Of a DNA stretch of 64,000 nt, positions 8,773 to 16,610 are shown piece after piece. This DNA is from an uncultured Oscillospiraceae bacterium (GTDB lineage: Bacteria > Bacillota > Clostridia > Oscillospirales > Ruminococcaceae). Where the stretch lies: NCBI GenBank assembly GCA_934448295.1, contig CAKSEY010000002.1:186001-250000 (forward strand), in the 5' to 3' direction. A program made the translations under genes and the position numbers. Each line of letters opens with the position of its first letter. The stretch's first letter is position 1. Below the pieces are notes generated by a model, which worked only from the letters and a program-made list of their open reading frames with translations, searched no databases and was not told the DNA's origin.

Positions 8773-9405
8773 ATGCAGATATATCAGCTCCCGCTGGGAG
8801 CGCTCCAGACCAACTGCTACATCCTCCCCGGGGAGGACGGCCGGGCAGTTGTTATAGACCCAGTCTCCGTCACGGAGGTGGAAATGTTCCTGCTCACCCA
8901 TGGGCTTTCCCTCGGGACCATCGTGATAACGCACGGTCATTACGACCATTTCGCGGGAGCTGCCGAGCTCCAGCGGAAATCCGGCGCTAAGATATTCGCC
9001 AGCGCCCCGGACGAGCAGATGTACTCCAGCGCCGCCAAAAGCTGGGCGGACTTCATGCCGGTGGATTTCTCGCCGATAAAGCCGGATAAGCTGTTTTCTG
9101 ACGGCGGGGAATTCACCGCAGAGGGGCTGAAATTCCGCGTAATGGCAGCTCCCGGGCATACTGCGGGGAGCTGTCTGCTGTTCCTCGAAAACGAGGGCGA
9201 ACAGGTAATTTTCTGCGGGGACGTGGTTTTCTGCATGGGCGTCGGCAGGACGGACGGCTTCTCCGGAAGCACCCGGGATATGTTGGACAGCCTTGAAAAA
9301 ATCGCGAAGCTCCCCGGGGACTACAAGATCTACCCCGGTCATGGAAGCACAACAACGCTTGACTACGAGCGCGAAAACAACCCCTACATTGCAAGATACA
9401 GATGA
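8773..9405 (+). CDS. MBL-fold metallo-hydrolase (glyoxalase II-like)
   Basis: 210 residues. Metallo-beta-lactamase fold with the metal-binding motif THGHYDHFAGA (HxHxDH), PGHTAGS, the bridging aspartate in FCGDVVF and the final PGHGSTT. This is the short YcbL-like class that lacks the glutathione-binding C-terminal domain of true GloB, so the substrate is unknown (a thioester or other hydroxyacyl conjugate is possible). AAAGGAGG lies just before the ATG, 10 bp after relA. A rel plus short MBL hydrolase pair is common in Firmicutes. Confidence 0.9.
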   Translation: MQIYQLPLGALQTNCYILPGEDGRAVVIDPVSVTEVEMFLLTHGLSLGTIVITHGHYDHFAGAAELQRKSGAKIFASAPDEQMYSSAAKSWADFMPVDFSPIKPDKLFSDGGEFTAEGLKFRVMAAPGHTAGSCLLFLENEGEQVIFCGDVVFCMGVGRTDGFSGSTRDMLDSLEKIAKLPGDYKIYPGHGSTTTLDYERENNPYIARYR

Positions 9406-9413
9406 ATGGGGAT

Positions 9414-9494
9414 ACGCTGAATAAAGCGCAGCGTAACAAAATCAGACGCGTGAGTACGCTCGTTTGAACGGGTCGATTTTGTTTTATTCAGCGT
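9414..9494. repeat. Dispersed palindromic repeat, copy 1 (81 bp)
   Basis: Terminal inverted repeats ACGCTGAATAAA (9414-9425) and TTTATTCAGCGT (9483-9494) are perfect over 12 bases. Inside lies a second nested pair, AACAAAATC and GATTTTGTT. The core GTTTGAACGGGTCGATTTTG is shared with the second copy at 15831-15896. It lies between the MBL hydrolase and pncB. No coding capacity; REP/MITE-like. Confidence 0.8.
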
Positions 9495-9518
9495 TTCCCT
9501 AGGTGAAGGGAGCATAAA

Positions 9519-10979
9519 ATGATAACCGAACAGAACTGCACCATGCTGTGCGATTTCTACCAGCTTACTATGGGCAACGGATATTTCCGGACAAAGCATA
9601 CGGACAGGATCGCATACTTCGACGTATTTTTCCGCAAAGTCCCGGACGGCGGCGGTTACGCCATCTGCGCGGGTCTGGAGCAGGTGATCAGCTATATCCA
9701 GGGGCTGCATTTCACTGAGGACGACATAAGCTACCTGCGCACAAAGAAGATTTTCAGCGAGGATTTCCTCGATTATCTCAGGAATTTCAAATTCACCGGC
9801 GATATCTGGGCTGTGCCGGAGGGCACCCCGGTGTTCCCGTCTGAGCCGCTCATTACCGTGCGCGCTCCCGCGATTCAGGCTCAGCTTGTGGAAACTATGC
9901 TCCTGCTGCTGGTGAACCACCAGTCGCTGATAGCCACAAAGGCTAACAGGATAGTCCGCGCGGCTCAGGGGCGCGCCATCTCGGAGTTCGGCTCCCGCCG
10001 GGCGCAGGGGGCAAGCGGCGCCGTGCTCGGCGCGAGAGCCGCATACATCGGCGGCTGTGCCGGAACTGCCTGCGTGCTCGCTGACGAGATGTACGGAGTT
10101 CCCGCCACCGGAACCATGGCGCATAGCTGGGTGCAGATGTTCGACACAGAGCTTGAAGCCTTTGAGAGCTACTGCCGCACCTATCCGGATTCCTCTACCC
10201 TGTTGGTGGACACCTATAACGTGCTGAAAAGCGGAGTCCCTAACGCGATAAAGGCATTCGACAATGTGCTGAAGCCACTGGGAAAGCGCCCCTGCGGTAT
10301 TCGGCTGGATTCCGGAGATATCGCGTATCTCTCCCGCGAGGCGCGCAGAATGCTGGACGAGGCAGGCTATCCCGACTGCAAGATAGTCGCTTCCAACAGC
10401 CTTGACGAGAGAATAATCACCGACCTGCTGAATCAGGGCGCGAAGATCGACCTTTTCGGCGTGGGCGAAAGGCTGATAACCGCAAGCAGCGAACCGGTTT
10501 TCGGCGGAGTGTACAAGCTGGCGGCAGTGGAGGAAAACGGCGTTATCACCCCGAAAATCAAGATCTCCGAGAACGTCAGCAAGATAACCAACCCGCACTA
10601 CAAGAAGCTCTACCGCCTGTACAGCCGCGAAAACGGAAAAGCCATCGCCGACCAGCTCTACGTTTACGACGAGGTGATAGACGATACAAAGCCCCTCACC
10701 ATTTTCGACCCGGATTTCACCTGGAAGAAAAAGCGCGTAACGGATTTCACCGCAAAGGAGCTCCAGGTGCAGATATTCAGGGGCGGCGAGCTGGTATACA
10801 AGAAGCCCTCGCTCCAGGAGATACGCGCCTACTGCGCACAGCAGATAGACACCCTCTGGGACGAGGTGCTGCGCTTCGACAATCCGCACAACTACTACGT
10901 TGACCTTTCGCAGAAGCTCTGGGACATCAAGCACTCGCTGCTGGACAACGGCGGCGCCCTTGGAGGCGAGGAGAAATGA
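9519..10979 (+). CDS. pncB: Nicotinate phosphoribosyltransferase
   Basis: 486 residues. Converts nicotinate and PRPP to nicotinate mononucleotide in the Preiss-Handler NAD salvage route. Family segments: N-terminal DFYQLTMGNGYF, FFRKVPDGGGYAICAGLE, EFGSRRAQG, GTMAHSWVQ with the conserved histidine, LVDTYN, and GIRLDSGDIAYL with the phosphate-binding core. The length matches the long Gram-positive PncB class. GAAGGGAG precedes the ATG. The dispersed repeat at 9414-9494 occupies most of the upstream gap. The downstream unknown gene overlaps its stop codon (ATGA). Confidence 0.96.
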   Translation: MITEQNCTMLCDFYQLTMGNGYFRTKHTDRIAYFDVFFRKVPDGGGYAICAGLEQVISYIQGLHFTEDDISYLRTKKIFSEDFLDYLRNFKFTGDIWAVPEGTPVFPSEPLITVRAPAIQAQLVETMLLLLVNHQSLIATKANRIVRAAQGRAISEFGSRRAQGASGAVLGARAAYIGGCAGTACVLADEMYGVPATGTMAHSWVQMFDTELEAFESYCRTYPDSSTLLVDTYNVLKSGVPNAIKAFDNVLKPLGKRPCGIRLDSGDIAYLSREARRMLDEAGYPDCKIVASNSLDERIITDLLNQGAKIDLFGVGERLITASSEPVFGGVYKLAAVEENGVITPKIKISENVSKITNPHYKKLYRLYSRENGKAIADQLYVYDEVIDDTKPLTIFDPDFTWKKKRVTDFTAKELQVQIFRGGELVYKKPSLQEIRAYCAQQIDTLWDEVLRFDNPHNYYVDLSQKLWDIKHSLLDNGGALGGEEK

Positions 10980-11557
10980 CGCTCCGCGACACGGTACAGC
11001 GTTCTCTCGGGAAGATAACCCGGGACGACCCCGGCGCGCGGTATTGCGGCTTTGCTCCTCCGGAGGAAACGGCGGGCGCGATAGACACCTCGCCCGACAA
11101 AAGCGGAGAAGCAGGCATAGCATTCCTTGCCGACCGCATGGTGATACTGCTTGATGGAAGCGCCGTGCAGCTCTTTTACAGCGAGATAGAGGGCACGGAA
11201 ATTATCCCGAGCTATGAATCCCCGTTCGAGGACGAGCTGATCATAAACGCCGGGAGATCCGTCCGCATTTCGGACTGCTCCCTCAACAAGCGGGAATTAC
11301 AGCGCCTGCTGAACGACTTGTGCTATCTCAGCGCGGCAATGACCGCCGCCCAGCGCGAGGAGCTTTCCTCACAGCTCACTGCGGAGGCTCTGGAATATTA
11401 CAGCGCGGACTTACAGCCGGCTCCCGCCGCAGATATGGCAGAGAAAAATTCTCCCGCGCGTGAAGCTCCTTCAGAATCCCAGGAGAAATACACCGACGAG
11501 GATATCAGAAAGGCGCTGATGAGGTCGATATCCGCACTGAAAAGAAGAAAGAAATAA
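10976..11557 (+). CDS. Conserved-looking protein of unknown function, coupled to pncB
   Basis: 193 residues. I do not recognise the family. There is no signal peptide or membrane segment. The first 125 residues look like a compact mixed alpha/beta domain of short strands (IAFLADRMVILLDGSAVQLFY, GTEIIPSYE, ELIINAGRSVRISDCSL) and a helix (NKRELQRLLNDLCYL), vaguely like a PH/bPH fold. Then comes an acidic, low-complexity linker and a basic C-terminal helix (ALMRSISALKRRKK). The ATG overlaps the pncB stop (ATGA) and a strong terminator follows within 10 bp. Translational coupling to pncB suggests a shared condition of expression, not necessarily a shared function. Confidence 0.7.
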   Translation: MTLRDTVQRSLGKITRDDPGARYCGFAPPEETAGAIDTSPDKSGEAGIAFLADRMVILLDGSAVQLFYSEIEGTEIIPSYESPFEDELIINAGRSVRISDCSLNKRELQRLLNDLCYLSAAMTAAQREELSSQLTAEALEYYSADLQPAPAADMAEKNSPAREAPSESQEKYTDEDIRKALMRSISALKRRKK

Positions 11558-11563
11558 ACGCAT

Positions 11564-11600
11564 GGGAGGTGCAATCAAGACGATTGCACCTCCCGTTTTT
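11564..11600 (+). terminator. Intrinsic terminator after pncB operon
   Basis: A perfect 13-bp stem, GGGAGGTGCAATC (11564-11576) with GATTGCACCTCCC (11582-11594), has a five-base loop and is followed by GTTTTT. It lies between the convergent pncB and pot operons and may stop transcription from both sides. Confidence 0.92.
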
Positions 11601-11601
11601 A

Positions 11602-12888
11602 TCAGTAAATGTCTTTCTTTTTCTTTACATACCGCCGTATAAGCGTGAATATTATCAGACCCAGGCACAGAAGCAGGAACGTCGGCACCAGCCAGAGGTT
11701 AGTGTTCTGATCCTCTGCGGACTTCATCTCTGTCCACAGGGTCTGCATTTGCAGGTTCGCTTCATCGGAAAGGTTCACGAAAATGGTCGTGTGCTCGTCA
11801 AGGTACTCGTCCCCGGGATAGGATACCGGATTCTCGCGGGTGTCCTCGTCAAGCATTTCAAAGGCGGCGCTGTGAGGCGTGGAATAGCAGATATAGTCGA
11901 TATTCGCGTAGGCTATATCCGGCTCGCACATGAAGTTAATATACATCTCCGCGGCTTCCTTCTGCTTTGCGCCGGTCGGAATACACATCGCGTCAATGAA
12001 CAGGTTCGTGCCGCTCTTCGGGACTGCGAAATCAAGATCCTCGTTCTCTTCAAGGATAGTCAGCGCGTCGCCCGCGTAATACGGAGCTATCCACGCGTCA
12101 TTCGCCGCCATCTTGTCGAATATCTCGTCCATGACGTACGCCTGAACTACGCTTTTCTGCTCCTTTAGCTTGTTCGCGGCGGCGGTCAGCTCGTCCTTGT
12201 TCTCGGTGTTCAGGGAGTAGCCCATCATTATCTCGGCTATCGCGAACGCGTCCCTGGGGTTGTCGAACATCAGTATCTGGTCGGCGTAATCCTCGTTCCA
12301 CAGTATATCCCAGTCGATTTCCTCTTTCGGGATATCTATCTGCGTGGTGTTGTATATCAGCCCGACAGTTCCCCAGGTGTACGGCACGGAATACGCATTG
12401 TCCGGGTCGTAGGCGGGATCCACAAAGCTCGGCATGATGTACTTGAAGTTCGGGATATTGTCGAAATCCAGCGGCTGTATCATGTCCTCCTTTATCATCT
12501 TGGAGATCATGTAGTCGGACGGGATTATGACGTCATAGCTTGCTCCGCCGCCTTTCAGCTTCGCGTAGAGCTCCTCGTTGGTGGCGTAGTTCGTGTAGTT
12601 CACCTTTATTCCGGTGAGCTTTGTGAACTCTGCGTTGACGTTCAGCGTGCCCTCGTCCGCGCCGGTGCAGATGTACTCGCCCCAGTTGTAGACGTTTATC
12701 GAAATATCCTGCCCTTTGAACCGGGTGTAGTAGTCCATATCCTCCACCGTAAGGGTCTGCGCTTCGGATTCCTCTGTTTCAGCCTCGGCTGTGCCGTCGG
12801 AAGCCTGCACGGCTCCGGAACAGCCGGAAAGCCCGATAACAGCCGCCGCGCAGAGGACGGCGCTCAGCCTCTTGAAGATAACGTTCAT
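11602..12888 (-). CDS. potD: Spermidine/putrescine-binding protein PotD with C-terminal membrane helix
   Basis: 428 residues. Captures polyamine outside the cell for the PotABC importer. The N-terminus has a lipoprotein signal with lipobox GLSGC (Cys23), then an acidic linker, then the binding domain (ISINVYNWGEYI, YDVIIPSDYMISKM, PYTWGTVGLIYN, FDNPRDAFAIA, FIDAMCIPTGAKQKEAAEMYINFM). Unusually, the C-terminus ends in a hydrophobic helix (about 399-418, LVPTFLLLCLGLIIF) followed by RRYVKKKKDIY. The protein would therefore be held both by lipid and by a C-terminal anchor. It is the last gene of the pot operon and overlaps the potC stop (ATGA). Confidence 0.95.
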   Translation of the reverse strand: MNVIFKRLSAVLCAAAVIGLSGCSGAVQASDGTAEAETEESEAQTLTVEDMDYYTRFKGQDISINVYNWGEYICTGADEGTLNVNAEFTKLTGIKVNYTNYATNEELYAKLKGGGASYDVIIPSDYMISKMIKEDMIQPLDFDNIPNFKYIMPSFVDPAYDPDNAYSVPYTWGTVGLIYNTTQIDIPKEEIDWDILWNEDYADQILMFDNPRDAFAIAEIMMGYSLNTENKDELTAAANKLKEQKSVVQAYVMDEIFDKMAANDAWIAPYYAGDALTILEENEDLDFAVPKSGTNLFIDAMCIPTGAKQKEAAEMYINFMCEPDIAYANIDYICYSTPHSAAFEMLDEDTRENPVSYPGDEYLDEHTTIFVNLSDEANLQMQTLWTEMKSAEDQNTNLWLVPTFLLLCLGLIIFTLIRRYVKKKKDIY

Positions 12889-13694
12889 CCCTCGTCGCCC
12901 CCGTTTGCTCTGTTTATGCGGTCCTGTCTGGTCTCGATGATGTGCTTAACCACAAGCACTATGACCACAACAACGAAAATTATCGTAGACAGCGCGTTTA
13001 TCTCCGGGGAGATCTTCCTGCGAGTCATGGAGTAGATGGTTATAGGAAGCGTCTGGGAGGTGGAACCGCTGGTGAAGTAGCTTATTACGAAATCGTCCAG
13101 CGAGAACGTGAACGACATCAGGAATCCGCTGACAACGCCCGGCATTATCTCCGGAAGAATCACCTTGCGCAGCGCCGTGAACGGGCTGCACCCGAGGTCC
13201 TGAGCCGCCTCGAACAGATTCGGGTCCATCTGGCGGAACTTCGGCATAACGTTCAGGATAACATACGGGACGTCAAATGTGATGTGCGCGATAAGCAGGG
13301 TCACAAAGCCGAACTCAAGGTTCATTCTTGCCGCAAAGAACACGAACAGTAGCATGAGCGACACGCCGGTGACCATCTCAGGATTCACGATAGGCATATT
13401 GGTGATGTTCATTACGACAGCCTTCGGCACTTTTCGCATGGAATTTATGCCGATAGCGGCAAGCGTTCCGAGGACGGTCGCCGCAATGCTTGCGATCACC
13501 GCGATTATCAGGGTGTTTATCAGCGAGGAGATTATCACCTCGTTGCGGAACAGCTTGGCGTACCAGTCAAGCGTGAATCCGCTGAATACCGAACGGCTCT
13601 TCGTTTCGTTGAACGAGAACACGATCAGCACGAATATTGGCACATACAGGAACATCAGCACAAGTCCCATGTAGACCTTGGATAAGGTTTTCAT
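12885..13694 (-). CDS. potC: Spermidine/putrescine ABC transporter permease PotC
   Basis: 269 residues with six predicted membrane helices. The binding-protein-dependent permease EAA loop is EAAQDLGCSPFTALRKVILPEIMPG. It pairs with PotB to form the channel and docks on PotA. Unlike the other pot genes it does not overlap its upstream neighbour: a 200-bp repeat element separates it from potB, and its GGAGG ribosome binding site lies just outside the end of that element. Confidence 0.95.
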   Translation of the reverse strand: MKTLSKVYMGLVLMFLYVPIFVLIVFSFNETKSRSVFSGFTLDWYAKLFRNEVIISSLINTLIIAVIASIAATVLGTLAAIGINSMRKVPKAVVMNITNMPIVNPEMVTGVSLMLLFVFFAARMNLEFGFVTLLIAHITFDVPYVILNVMPKFRQMDPNLFEAAQDLGCSPFTALRKVILPEIMPGVVSGFLMSFTFSLDDFVISYFTSGSTSQTLPITIYSMTRRKISPEINALSTIIFVVVVIVLVVKHIIETRQDRINRANGGDEG

Positions 13695-13707
13695 TCACAC
13701 TACCTCC

Positions 13708-13914
13708 AAATTTAATTCGGAATTCTGAAATCGGAATTCGGAATTTTGGTATCCGCTTCGCGGTGGAGCTCATTTTCGTATGGGCAAACACCCATGTCTG
13801 CCACTTCCGCAATTGTTTGCGGCTCGCATTTTCCGGGAGGGGCAAGCCCCTCCCCTACATTTACATATACCGCATAAAGGGGTATATAATTCCGAATTAT
13901 GAATTCCGAATTTA
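13708..13914. mobile_element. MITE-like repeat inserted between potB and potC
   Basis: About 205 bp without coding capacity, bounded by inverted AT-rich ends: left AAATTTAATTCGGAATTC, right GAATTCCGAATTTAAA. The GGAATTC motif is repeated inside each end. The middle carries a strong palindrome, GGGAGGGGCAAGCCCCTCCC. The right end reaches the potB stop codon and the left end stops just before the potC ribosome binding site. A matching left-end fragment lies at 62474-62518. No transposase is present, so movement in trans is inference. Confidence 0.7.
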
Positions 13915-14721
13915 AATCAGTACCTGGTCGTCAGGGTTGAACTGGTTCATCAACGTCATTATCACGAGGATTATGACCATCAGCACCAGCGAAATTCCCG
14001 CGCCGAGGTGCGGATTGTAGGAATTGCCAAGGAACTGCATCTCGATAAGGTCGCCGATAAGCAGGTTGGAGCCGCCGCCCAGCATTCTCGAGATAATGAA
14101 CGTACTGATAGCCGGCACAAACACCATAGTAACTCCGGACATAATGCCCGGAACAGACAGCGGAACGATCACCCGGAAAAGTATCTTCACGGGGTTGCAC
14201 CCGAGGTCGAACGCGGCCTCTATAAGGCTCTTGTCTATCTTCACCATGACCGAATACAGCGGAAGTATCATGTACGGCAGATAGTTATAGACCATGCCGA
14301 GCACAACGGCGCCCTCCGTGTTTATCAGCTTGAACGGCCCCAGCCCGAAGAATCCCAGGATATTGTTGATTATGCCGTTGTTGCCCAGGAGCGTCATCCA
14401 TGCGTAGGTACGCAGCAGAAAGTTCATCCACATCGGCAGCATGACTATCATCAGCATGGTCGCCTGGTGGTGCTTCTTCATTCTCGACAGGATAAAGGAG
14501 ACCGGATAGGCAAGCACAAGGCATATCACCGTTGCGATAACCGCAAGCCATATGGAGCGCACGAATATATTTGCGTACTGACCCACGCCCGCAATATGCT
14601 CCATCGTGAAATGTCCATCTTCATCGGTAAACGCGAAGTACGCCACCATCAGCAGCGGAACAACTATAAACACCGCCATCCACACAAGATAGGGCGCTGC
14701 AAAGACTTTAAGCTTCTTCAT
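13912..14721 (-). CDS. potB: Spermidine/putrescine ABC transporter permease PotB
   Basis: 269 residues with six predicted membrane helices and the EAA loop EAAFDLGCNPVKILFRVIVPLSVPG. It is the partner permease of PotC. Its start overlaps the end of potA by 14 bases, behind a GGGGAAAAGC ribosome binding site. The last codon and stop lie in the right end of the MITE-like element, so the insertion may have supplied the present stop codon. Confidence 0.95.
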   Translation of the reverse strand: MKKLKVFAAPYLVWMAVFIVVPLLMVAYFAFTDEDGHFTMEHIAGVGQYANIFVRSIWLAVIATVICLVLAYPVSFILSRMKKHHQATMLMIVMLPMWMNFLLRTYAWMTLLGNNGIINNILGFFGLGPFKLINTEGAVVLGMVYNYLPYMILPLYSVMVKIDKSLIEAAFDLGCNPVKILFRVIVPLSVPGIMSGVTMVFVPAISTFIISRMLGGGSNLLIGDLIEMQFLGNSYNPHLGAGISLVLMVIILVIMTLMNQFNPDDQVLI

Positions 14722-15796
14722 GCTTTTCCCCTCCCATCAGTGCGGGATAAGCGTCCGGCTGCTCTGATTTGTGCATGATGTGGATATCATAGGGATCCAC
14801 GGACATTCCGATAAGGCTGCCCACCGGCTCCGCCTTTGTGGAGTGTATCAGCCACTTGCGGTCAACGCAGTCCACCGTCATCTCGTAATGCACGCCCTTG
14901 AACACCACGGATTCCACTATACCCGTGAGCTGAGCCTGCTCCGCCGGGATCACCTTAACGTCCTCCGGACGGATAACCACGTCAACCGTCTCGTTCTTTC
15001 CGAAGCCCTTGTCAACGCACTCGAACTTCTTCCCCGCGAACTCCACAAGGCAGTCCTGCGGCATACAGCCGTTGAGGATATTGCTCTCGCCGATGAAGTC
15101 CGCAACAAATGCGTTTGTCGGCTCGTTGTATATGTCGATAGGCGAGCCTATCTGCTGAATATGTCCGCCGTTCATTACAACGACAGTATCGCTCATGGTG
15201 AGCGCTTCTTCCTGGTCGTGGGTGACGTAAACGAATGTAAGCTCCAGCGCCTGCTGTATCTTGCGAAGCTCCGTCTGCATATCCTTGCGGAGCTTCAGGT
15301 CGAGCGCGCCCAGCGGCTCGTCCAGCAGGAGTATTTTCGGGTGATTTACCAGCGCCCTGGCTATCGCAACGCGCTGCTGCTGGCCGCCGGAAAGTCTCTG
15401 AATGGAGCGCTTTTCGAAGCCGGTGAGGTTCACAAGCTCCAGCATTTCGCCAACGCGCTTCACTATCTCCTTTTCGCTGACATTTTTAATGCGCAGACCG
15501 AACGCGATATTTTCGTACACGTTAAGGTGCGGGAACAGCGCATACTTCTGGAACACCGTGTTTACATCGCGCTTGTGCGGCGGCAGGTCGTTTATCCTCT
15601 TGCCGTCGAGAAACACGTCGCCGGAGGTCGGGGTAAGGAACCCGCCGATTATCCTCAGGGTCGTGGTCTTTCCGCAGCCGGAGGGACCCAGCAGGGTTAC
15701 GAACTCCTTGTCCTTTATGTCAAGGTCGATGTTCTTAAGTATCTGATCGCCGTCGAACTCCACGACGATATTTCGCAGGCTGATAATATTTTCCAT
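14708..15796 (-). CDS. potA: Spermidine/putrescine ABC transporter ATPase PotA
   Basis: 362 residues. Walker A GPSGCGKTTT, Q-loop VFQKYALFPH, signature LSGGQQQR, Walker B ILLLDEPLGALD and switch histidine YVTHDQEEAL are all intact. A C-terminal TOBE/OB regulatory region follows (VVIRPEDVKVIP, MTVDCVDRKWLIHS). It energises polyamine uptake. First gene of the operon, it starts behind AAAAGGAAGG. The leader upstream contains copy 2 of the dispersed palindromic repeat. Confidence 0.97.
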   Translation of the reverse strand: MENIISLRNIVVEFDGDQILKNIDLDIKDKEFVTLLGPSGCGKTTTLRIIGGFLTPTSGDVFLDGKRINDLPPHKRDVNTVFQKYALFPHLNVYENIAFGLRIKNVSEKEIVKRVGEMLELVNLTGFEKRSIQRLSGGQQQRVAIARALVNHPKILLLDEPLGALDLKLRKDMQTELRKIQQALELTFVYVTHDQEEALTMSDTVVVMNGGHIQQIGSPIDIYNEPTNAFVADFIGESNILNGCMPQDCLVEFAGKKFECVDKGFGKNETVDVVIRPEDVKVIPAEQAQLTGIVESVVFKGVHYEMTVDCVDRKWLIHSTKAEPVGSLIGMSVDPYDIHIMHKSEQPDAYPALMGGEKHEEA

Positions 15797-15830
15797 CTGC
15801 TGACCTTCCTTTTATAAAATGCTCTGAGAT

Positions 15831-15896
15831 ACGCTGAATAAAACCAGCCGCGTGAGGTTCCGCGTTTGAACGGGTCGATTTTGTTTTATTTAGCGT
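15831..15896. repeat. Dispersed palindromic repeat, copy 2 (66 bp)
   Basis: Ends ACGCTGAATAAA (15831-15842) and TTTATTTAGCGT (15885-15896) are inverted with one mismatch. It shares the core GTTTGAACGGGTCGATTTTG with copy 1 at 9414-9494 and has the same orientation on the plus strand. It lies in the leader of potA. It lacks about 15 bases in the left half compared with copy 1. Confidence 0.8.
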
Positions 15897-15974
15897 TTTC
15901 CTGGATATTATCCTGAGTTCACATCTGAAATCATGCGCACCCGGACATGGATTTCAGATACGACCATATTACAG

Positions 15975-16001
15975 TTTATAATAAAAAAAACAATATGTCA
16001 A
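15975..16001 (-). promoter_or_regulatory. Probable potA operon promoter
   Basis: On the minus strand a perfect TTGACA -35 box (15996-16001) is followed by T-rich spacer and -10 candidates TATAAA (15-bp spacer) or TAAACT (17-bp spacer). The remaining AT-rich sequence up to the smpB terminator at 16095 shows no gene or other signal. Confidence 0.55.
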
Positions 16002-16094
16002 GATTTATTTTGTAAAACCGCGATATTTTTTATATAAAGAGTATTCTGCTCTAAAAATAATGCTATATAAGGTAATTTGCGGAATTTTTGCATA

Positions 16095-16125
16095 AAATAA
16101 ACGCCGCATTTCTGCGGCGTTTAAG
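16095..16125 (-). terminator. Intrinsic terminator after smpB
   Basis: A 10-bp stem, AAACGCCGCA (16099-16108) with TGCGGCGTTT (16113-16122), and a TTTC loop are followed on the minus strand by TTTATTTTAT. Confidence 0.88.
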
Positions 16126-16127
16126 AT

Positions 16128-16586
16128 TTATGACCTGCTGCGCTCCTTCATCGCGCGCTCCATTTCACGGCTTGCGTCACGCTTCGCCATGTCGTCGCGC
16201 TTATCGTGGAGCTTTTTGCCCTTGCACAGCCCGACCTGCACCTTCACCTTGGAGTCCTTGAAGTAAAGCGAAATCGGGATCAGTGTGTAGCCGCCCTGCT
16301 TTACCTGACCGAACAGCTTCAGTATCTCCTTTTTGTGGAGGAGAAGCTTCCGCACCCGGTAGGGATCCTTATTGAAGATGTTCCCCTTTTCATAGGGGGA
16401 GATGTGCATGTTGCGAATAAATGCCTCGCCGTTGTCGATGGATATCCATGAATCCTTGAGGTTCACTCCGCCGTTTCTGATGGATTTCACCTCGGTGCCA
16501 GCAAGCTCTATGCCAGCCTCGTAGCTCTCTACGATGAAGTATTCATGCCTTACGACACGGTTTTCTGCAATGGTTTTTGTGTTCAT
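16128..16586 (-). CDS. smpB: SsrA-binding protein SmpB
   Basis: 152 residues. Binds tmRNA and delivers it to stalled ribosomes in trans-translation. Recognisable parts are the beta-barrel core (FIVESYEAGIELAGTEVKSIRNG, YTLIPISLYFKDSKVKVQVGLCKGKKLHDKR) and the basic C-terminal tail (RDDMAKRDASREMERAMKERSRS) that enters the decoding centre. TGGAGGGCGA precedes the ATG. The dockerin gene ends only 24 bp upstream without a visible terminator, so some smpB mRNA probably comes by read-through. The tmRNA gene itself was not seen in the window. Confidence 0.97.
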   Translation of the reverse strand: MNTKTIAENRVVRHEYFIVESYEAGIELAGTEVKSIRNGGVNLKDSWISIDNGEAFIRNMHISPYEKGNIFNKDPYRVRKLLLHKKEILKLFGQVKQGGYTLIPISLYFKDSKVKVQVGLCKGKKLHDKRDDMAKRDASREMERAMKERSRS

Positions 16587-16610
16587 TCGCCCTCCATTCG
16601 GACGAGGAGC

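Noticed and set aside
9384..11123. 579-codon frame antisense to pncB
   Set aside because: Shadow of pncB; it also runs through the palindromic repeat.
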